From NCBI GenBank assembly GCA_021234155.1, contig JAJEKV010000034.1, positions 5,346,028 through 5,410,027 of the forward strand: a stretch of 64,000 bases of DNA, given 5' to 3'. Positions 57,953-64,000 of the stretch are shown in pieces. Numbering within the stretch: the first letter of the stretch is position 1; every line of letters starts with the position of its first letter. The position numbers and the translations under genes were made by a program. The notes under the pieces are model-generated. The model was not told the origin of the DNA and did not search any database. It worked only from the letters and a program-made list of their open reading frames with translations. Origin of the DNA: Isoetes taiwanensis. Its lineage: Eukaryota; Streptophyta; Lycopodiopsida; Isoetales; Isoetaceae.

Positions 57953-59312
57953 CCTGGGTATTCCAATGCAATGGAGCCAACAAGAGGAAGCAAGGATATA
58001 TTCTTCTAGGCATGAAGGGGAAGAGGTTTACCAAGGTAGGTTTGTCACTAATGAAGAGGACAAGATATGTTGGGAGCATGATGGCATGGGGCATGGGGTC
58101 ACAATTTGAAGAATATGCCCAAGGTCCTAAGTGCAGGACCAGGCTGCCAAGGTGAGGTGGGTGTCCCTCTCCATGAACCAACTTTAAGGACAGCCTATAG
58201 GCATCATGCATGTGACCCTAACTTTTTATGCTGAAAACAATGTTTCCATAATCTGCTGATGTGGCACAATCCAAACCGTTGGCATTGCGCTTCTCAAAAT
58301 CTCCAATGGCCCTGATTCTGCCATAACACTACATTCAGAGTGAATTTATTTTCAGTTTTTAAGGTGGGATTCTTGTTGCAACCATAAAGTATAGCTTAAT
58401 AGCTATTCCATTTAACCAGATCAGCCCCCCTGCAGTGATGCTATAAAAGAATCTCCCTCCCAAAAAAAATGTAGACTCCCTGTACTTTTCATCTGCCTGA
58501 CACCTTCAAATTTCTGGCTCGCTCCTTTTTTCTGTACATAAAAGTTGCCTTGTGGCTTCCCTTGTTGATCTCTCACAGCCTTTGCAATTCTTATCAAACT
58601 ATTGGACCCTTTGGTTGAGATATTTCTGGAATATTTCATCATCTTTTCGTCAGCAACACTGAATCATATTTCCCTGTAGATTTAGTTACTCATAAATTAA
58701 ACTTTCCTGTAGATCTGACTTCTTTACTTATAGTTACAGAGACTTAATATTCTATGGAGTAAATCTCACATTTAATGTGCTTAAGGGACTCATTATACAA
58801 AGACCATGCCTCAATCTACAGCTACACACCCTACAGTTCAACTTATGCACACAGACTTAATACTCTAAAGACTAAATCTCACATTAATGTGCTTAAGGCT
58901 CTCATTAATACAAAGACCATGCCTGCCTCAGATCAGAATTCAGAAGTAACTAACAGCCTAGTCAATGATCTCACGAGTTCTCACAGAGACCAAATCTGAG
59001 ATCTGTCTTTATTCACAGAAGCACAGAACCAGAAACATACCAACAAGCAATAACATTCACCATCAAGTTGATACATCAACAAGGGTTCATATCATAAGTA
59101 TGTCCCTCCTACTTGTGTATTTATTATCAATGTGAATGTAGTGCAGAAGAGAACAAAAGGAAAAATAGGATTTGGACCTTGCATTGCTCATAACAGCAGC
59201 ACAGGCTGCAATGCAGGAACCAAGATAAACAATGTTTCAATCCCCAGCTCTTGAGATTTAAAGAGAGGGACATATGCACTGTACAAATATGGAAGCAAAA
59301 ACCAAGAACCTG
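57953..59312. other. Unassigned DNA and 3' flank of the DUF868 gene
   Basis: Near 58740-58920 a diverged direct repeat of about 100 bp is visible (TAAATCTCACATTAATGTGC and TACAAAGACCATGCCT occur twice). The right end must contain the 3' untranslated region of the minus-strand DUF868 gene. Confidence 0.45.
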
Positions 59313-60212
59313 TTATTTCTCATTCCTCCAGGCATACAAAAATAAGGCAAAACCCTGAGGCAAATGAGGCTCTTTATCTTTCATATCAAAACTAGAAGGC
59401 CACTGGAGGCCAGGAGGAGCTGGAAGATCTCTGAGCCATGGTTTTTCATTAGGATGGCAAGCTTGAAACATAAAAACAGCATGGCTTACACTAGGATTAA
59501 ACAGCCAGTTATGAACATCCCAAAAAACTTCCACAGGTTGGCCATCAACTACTATGGTCTGGTTCCCTCTGAACTTCCATGTTAACCTCTTAACCTGAAC
59601 TGCCACTTTTCTGTCAATCCTTACATACAACTTTGGTTCTTTTCCTTGCCCTGTCTGACACTCTATCATTATCTCATGAGTCTTTCCATTGTCTCCAAAC
59701 TGAGCCTTTGTGGTAAAATATTTTTTTCCAAACAGGTGCTCTCTTCTGCATAGCAATGTAGCTTCTATAGAAGGAGGTCTCCCTTTAATTCTCTTATATG
59801 CTTCCTTTTGCATGTCACCAAGGAGAAGAACCACTTCCTTCTCAGAAACAATGGCTACATAAAAGCTTTCTTGAGGTTCAGGACCACATACATATTTAGC
59901 TGTTGCCAGATCCCAGTAGACCTCCACCTTTCTACCTTCAATGTTTATGCTCTTGCAACCCTGTTTCTTCCAAAAAAGCCATGGCCTCAGCTCCACTTTG
60001 CAGCCGTATTGGAGTGATGGGTCGTCGATTATCACACTCAAGCCCTGCCCTATCAGATTTTTGCACCATGTTATATTCACGAATCTGCAGTGCCCTGCGA
60101 GCTTCGTTTGATATAAACAAGTTACCAGATTCTGTGACATTCGTGGACCCGACGAACTATCAGCAACCTGGACTCCATATTCTCCAAAACAGGACGGAAA
60201 TGGATCCGGCAT
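59313..60212 (-). CDS. DUF868-family protein, single exon
   Basis: An intact 299-residue frame. Typical DUF868 segments in order: FPSCFGEYGVQVADSS (5-20), QNLVTCLYQTKLAGH (27-41), ITWCKNLIGQGLSV (47-60), LRPWLFWKKQG (76-86), VEVYWDLATAKY (95-106), ESFYVAIVSEKEVVLLLGD (115-133), FGKKYFTTKAQFGDNGKTHE (161-180), VQVKRLTWKFRGNQTIVVDG (210-229), PVEVFWDVHNWLF (231-243) and HAVFMFQAC (248-256). Length and single-exon structure match the land-plant family. The start at 60212 gives the usual short lead (MPDP) before FPSCFG. The biochemical role of DUF868 proteins is unknown; no signal peptide or membrane segment is seen. No internal stops, so it appears functional. It points strongly to a land plant. 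Confidence 0.95.
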   Translation of the reverse strand: MPDPFPSCFGEYGVQVADSSSGPRMSQNLVTCLYQTKLAGHCRFVNITWCKNLIGQGLSVIIDDPSLQYGCKVELRPWLFWKKQGCKSINIEGRKVEVYWDLATAKYVCGPEPQESFYVAIVSEKEVVLLLGDMQKEAYKRIKGRPPSIEATLLCRREHLFGKKYFTTKAQFGDNGKTHEIMIECQTGQGKEPKLYVRIDRKVAVQVKRLTWKFRGNQTIVVDGQPVEVFWDVHNWLFNPSVSHAVFMFQACHPNEKPWLRDLPAPPGLQWPSSFDMKDKEPHLPQGFALFLYAWRNEK

Positions 60213-60662
60213 TTTCCACTAAAAATACATGCAATTGATCGGATCTGGATCTGCAAATGCGTTCATAGATTTGGAACGATCGGATAACTGGCGGTGGGAA
60301 AATAGCAACTGGGCATCATAAATGGCACCTCGAGCAGTTGCCTTGAATAGCGCTGATGCCAGGCGGCAGAGAAGGAAGCGCTTGGTGAGATTAGAAGAGA
60401 AAAACGATGGAAAAAAGATGGTGTTTCATTGGGTATCAAACGGCCATGATGCAGCGACGAAGGAAGGGGCAGAATAGAAAATGCAGGGAGGAAGCCATAG
60501 CTGGACGTAGGCTGTTTCTGAGCGAGGCCGCCGGAGTTGATTTGAAGCAAAATAGAAACAGGGGGCGACGGCCGCATCCAGCCGTTAACGCACATGGGGC
60601 GGATGCCACGTCGGCTTGCGTCTGTCGGACGCAAAAAATCCTTTTGACCTTTGACCCGACGC
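60213..60662 (-). promoter_or_regulatory. Upstream region of the DUF868 gene
   Basis: GC-richer than its surroundings. It contains several ACGT cores (for example CCACGTCGG at about 60608), a GCGTC-TGTCG-GACGC hairpin (about 60618-60632) and two adjacent W-box-like cores, TTTTGACCTTTGACCCG (about 60643-60659). These are candidate stress-response promoter elements by motif only. No TATA box was fixed. Confidence 0.4.
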
Positions 60663-61036
60663 AAAGCCGCTTTACGGATTTCCACGTCATTGCCACGTAG
60701 ATGCCGTGCTGGCACGGTTTTACGTGAATTTCTTGCACTTTCGGAAACGTCACAAACATGACATATGTTGTTAACTATCTCCCATGTTCGTTTGTGAGGG
60801 GTACAATATGTCTTCTTACTACTTTGCGTGCCATTGTCAAAATCAAGTCCATCCGTTGATTTTGATACTTAACACTTCATGACAAACATTGCGTTCCTTG
60901 AGTGTGCCAGAGACGTGTCAAATGTTGTAACAATTAATCGTCTGTCCCGTGACAATTGTTTGTCTACAAATTCAGGTATTGTACAACGGAGCCATCACAA
61001 AAAACTGTGAGGGATGTTGATACTTTATTAGACACT
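60663..61036. repeat. Duplicated segment, copy 1 (upstream of DUF868)
   Basis: Matches 61909-62266 in the same direction over about 370 bp, roughly 80 percent by eye. Shared landmarks are ATTGCCACGTxGATGCCGTG, GTACAATATGTCTTCTTAC, GGAGCCATCACAAAAAACT and GTTGATACTTTA-TAGACAC. It contains the palindrome CCGTGCTGGCACGG near 60702-60715. Confidence 0.8.
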
Positions 61037-61908
61037 AGAACAGTCTGCCAGTGCAATACATTATGCAACTTTTGTCGCAATGCAATTAGTAATGCATAAA
61101 CAACAACTAATAGTTGTCAAATCCTATTTGGGATAGTGTTATAAATTAGCCTAAGCTTATTTCATTGATTGTCTTTTAGTACATTGTTGTGAATAAAATA
61201 AGGATGAAACAAAAAATGTATTTACAATTCTATGCAAAATCTGCAATCTACGCGTTATACGAATATAGAAACTCTACAAGAGCCATATGTACATGTTAGT
61301 CCATTCAAAATAAGAACTATATAGAAGTTGATCTGCAAAAATATATTACTAATCTCTCGATGATCTATAAAGCTAGATAAAGGTAAAGTCACCAATATAA
61401 TTTTTGGCGTATAGGGCAAATTGATGCTAAAATGTTTTTGGAAAATCACTTTGAAAAATCACATGTTAGTGAAAAATCCTCACTAGGTTTTATGTGGGTT
61501 TTATGGCGATTGTTGGGCAATGGCATGGCAGAAGGCTAGGATGTTAATTTGTGACATTTTGGTTTAAATCCTTTCTAATTTAAATACTTCATGTAAAAAT
61601 CTGGTGTTATTGCAAACATATTTTTGCAACTAGTCTTGGATCTCTGCTTTGTTTAGCTTCTGCAGACCATGGAGTCCAAGATTTTGATGGAGTATATGTT
61701 ATTGGTTTGGTTCTTCATGTCTGTTTTGGTTTAGAGTTGGTATGAGGAAAGCATTCAAAACAGTTGTAAAGTATACCATAGATTATGCTTTTGGGATCTT
61801 GGGTCGAGCCATGGAAGAAAGATTGGCCTTGAGCATGGTTCAGAGGACAATAATTTGCAATGTGCAGTATCTTTTTTAGAACTGTAGCATTTTGCCTCTA
61901 TCCCAACA
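61037..61908. other. Spacer between duplicated segments
   Basis: No gene or repeat recognised. Confidence 0.4.
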
Positions 61909-62266
61909 AAAAGCTGCTTCACGGATGTCCACGCCATTGCCACGTGGATGCCGTGTTGGGACAGTTATTCATGAATTTCTTGCACTTTTGGAAATGTCAC
62001 AAACATGATATATATTGGGGGTACAATATGTCTTCTTACCATTTTACGTGTAATTGTCAAAATCACGTCCATCAGTTGATTTGGATATTCAGAATCATGT
62101 TCCTTGAGTGTGTAAGAGATGTGTCAAACATTGTAACAATTACTCAATCCTCCTGTTCCGCGAGAAAAGAAAGTGAACATGGCAATCGTTTGTTCAAGAA
62201 ATTCAGCTATTGTATAAAGGAGCCATCACAAAAAACTATGAGGAATGTTGATACTTTACTAGACAC
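61909..62266. repeat. Duplicated segment, copy 2
   Basis: Second copy of the segment at 60663-61036. It is cut at AGACAC, exactly where the LTR fragment begins. Copy 1 continues past that point (AGACACTAGAACAG), so the LTR inserted in or replaced the rest. Confidence 0.8.
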
Positions 62267-62955
62267 TGTGACGCTCCTCACCAAATATACGACGCCTTGT
62301 CGTACATCTCGTGGGAAATCCCTCATCCAGCCCTCTGGCCGCATGGGCCCTCCGTCTATCCTGCACCTAGGATAACTGCAGTGCATGAAGGGGAGATGAT
62401 GGTGTCTTGCGCACCCTTCCCCTACGGGCTCCTATAACAACGGAAGCATAAACATAACATCAGCACTAGCAATAACAGCACAATCAACTACCTCGAAGGG
62501 TAGTGCATCCATACAACCATAGATACATCAAAGATAACAATATAACATAAAACATACGAGCTCCTACCCTGGCTCAGACTCGTAAGGGAAGTAGACTGAT
62601 GGCTGGGCCTCAAGATAGGGCAGACCGAGATATAACAAAGGCAGGACTCACTATTGTTATATCCGTCCCTCCTGTGCACACTTTGCAGATGGGCTAAATC
62701 GGGCTCTGGCATGACTATATTCTGCCGGAGATGTCTCATGGTATCACCCATTGGGACTACTCTTGGTTGCATCTCCCCGGTCCGATAAGGTAGGAAGGGT
62801 TGCATCTCCCCTTCCCGAGGACTAGTGGCTCCATGGGCAGCTAGAGGATCATGGCGACACACGTTCATACCTGACTGAACTCCGCAAAATAAGAGCCAGG
62901 CTGACACCTACAACTCTTGAGAGTCAGGGCAAATACCATTGACCCAGGAAGTGTC
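62267..62955 (-). mobile_element. LTR fragment of the solo-LTR family (minus)
   Basis: It begins TGTGACGCTCC, the reverse complement of the solo LTR's GGAGCGTCACA end, and follows that LTR backwards from 26531 to about 25818. Shared blocks include the segment around GAGATGCAACC and GACACTTCCTGGGTCAATGG. The remaining roughly 900 bp of the LTR are missing at the junction with the LINE fragment to the right. Confidence 0.82.
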
Positions 62956-64000
62956 GAATCCATACCCAATCTTCCATGAGGTTAAACAAACTTATGATAT
63001 CTGTACGCTCCTGCATTGATGTATCATACTATAAAAGGCCCGCAATCCTCCTGAAGCACGTTTTTGGGCAGCCCTTGTCCACCTGTAATTGCATGTCATA
63101 TCAATTCCAAGATATTTATATTCTGTTACCTTTTGTAAGGGGATACCACCCACTGTAAATGTAGTGCAATCTTTGCCACCAAAAACCATGATTTTAGACT
63201 TGTTTACATTAATCTGCATATGCTTCAATGTGCAAAAGGATTCAAGCACGTCTAGGTGTCTCTGTAGCCCGCCTGCATCCCTAGATATCAACACTATATC
63301 ATCTGCAAACATTAGCAATTGCAGTACATACTTGCCAAGCCTTGCTCCCAAACCACCTAACCTCATCATCCAACATTCAAGTTCATCAATGAGTAGCCCA
63401 AAGAGAGTAGGAGGCGGGGGCAGCCCTGTTTAACTCAATTGTGTTTTTATTTGATCGGATCACGAGAAAGGAAAAGAGAGCTCAACGGAACTTTATTATA
63501 ATGACATGCAACTGCTTTTCTCAATTCTATAGGAACTTGCAACCACTCAAGTCTTTCAAAGAAGATCATGCGATTCACTCTATCAAAGGCTTTGGTTAAA
63601 TCTATAAATGCCAAAACCTCTTATTGCGCACCCTTAAGCTCCTTCCGTGATCACTCTCGGTGTGACTAAATGGTCCAAAGTAGAGTGATTCATACGAAAA
63701 CCCCGCTTGCCTGGTGATCTTACATTTACGCTTTCGTCGCTTGACAAGAAATCTTATACTCAAGCATTGAGGCAAAAAGTTTAGCAAATGTATTACTCAC
63801 AAGAATGGTTCTATAGTTTCTTATATCATCTTTATCACCAGCCTTGTGCACTGGCACAACTCTATTTAGACACCATTCTGTAGGAAAATACCCTCTCAAA
63901 AGTGCTTCATTACATAAATCTGCCAAAAGGCTATAGAGCTCGTCTCCTCCCCATTTAAAAAGCTCAATTGATATACCCTGTGAATCACATGTGCGCCCAT
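62956..64000 (-). pseudogene. LINE reverse transcriptase fragment, runs off the window
   Basis: Minus strand, entering from beyond the right edge. 63726-63926 reads GYFPTEWCLNRVVPVHKAGD then IRNYRTILVSNTFAKLF (fingers). Around 63550-63610, in a broken frame, an AFDRVN-type motif and FFERLEWLQVPIE are visible. 63350-63430 reads PPTLFGLLIDELECW after a degenerate QGCPLSP. 62992-63369 carries LLMFADDIVLIS (catalytic FADD), VNKSKIMVFGG and EYKYLGI (palm and thumb). The IDELE and YLGI style differs from the L1 copy at 42.5-48.7 kb and suggests another LINE clade. A large part of the region is still open, so it may be younger, although frameshifts remain. Confidence 0.8.

Overview
The window looks like nuclear DNA of a land plant. 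It holds two plant-type protein genes: a Yippee-like zinc-binding protein split by one intron, and a DUF868-family protein in a single exon. These sit in a large, AT-rich, repeat-dominated landscape of decayed retroelements. The integrase and chromodomain of one Ty3/gypsy element resemble the Tf1/sushi/Tcn1 type, which I know from fungi, vertebrates and seed-free plants (mosses in particular) rather than from flowering plants. A seed-free plant such as a fern, lycophyte or moss is therefore my best guess. This is inference, and the species cannot be named from the sequence alone.

Layout. 0-6.1 kb: an unrecognised decayed transposon-like reading frame (+), then an L1-type ORF1 relic (-). 6.7-8.3 kb: the Yippee-like gene (+). 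9.1-12.8 kb: mostly non-coding, with a LINE-tail-like relic and a Helitron 3' terminus. 12.8-28.3 kb: a nest of mobile elements. The base layer is a minus-strand chromovirus (3' LTR, chromodomain, integrase, reverse transcriptase). Its integrase is split by a 9,267-bp DNA transposon with perfect 22-bp terminal inverted repeats (14633-23899). Its reverse transcriptase is split at the YLDD motif by a 1,619-bp solo LTR with a 5-bp target duplication (24913-26531). At 26700/26701 it abuts a plus-strand chromovirus integrase that ends in a truncated LTR of the same family as the solo LTR. 28.3-29.4 kb: a largely intact transposase-like reading frame fused to that LTR. 29.5-38 kb: tandem repeats and unassigned DNA. 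39-40.8 kb: a broken FCP1-like phosphatase gene (-). 42.5-48.7 kb: a complete but decayed L1-type LINE (+) with a poly(A) tail and 15-bp target duplications. 49.1-49.8 kb: a second LINE tail (-). 50.0-51.5 kb: an LRR receptor-type pseudogene. 51.6-59.3 kb: small tandem repeats, otherwise empty. 59.3-60.2 kb: the DUF868 gene (-), with a duplicated segment upstream. 62.3-64 kb: another fragment of the solo-LTR family and a LINE reverse transcriptase running off the end.

The most interesting object is the 9.3-kb DNA transposon. It carries two convergent, decayed genes. The minus-strand gene encodes a transposase-like protein with the order DFAENY, SDGCASQFK, HGKGxHDG, then a Cys-rich CFCDAC motif and a VIEGxYYE motif. 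The plus-strand gene is multi-exon, has coiled-coil and basic segments, and contains what looks like a Ulp1/C48-type cysteine protease core. GTACAT repeat clusters lie inside both ends, in the introns and between the genes. The reading frame at 28294-29428 is clearly a relative of the same transposase. I cannot assign the family to a named transposon superfamily.
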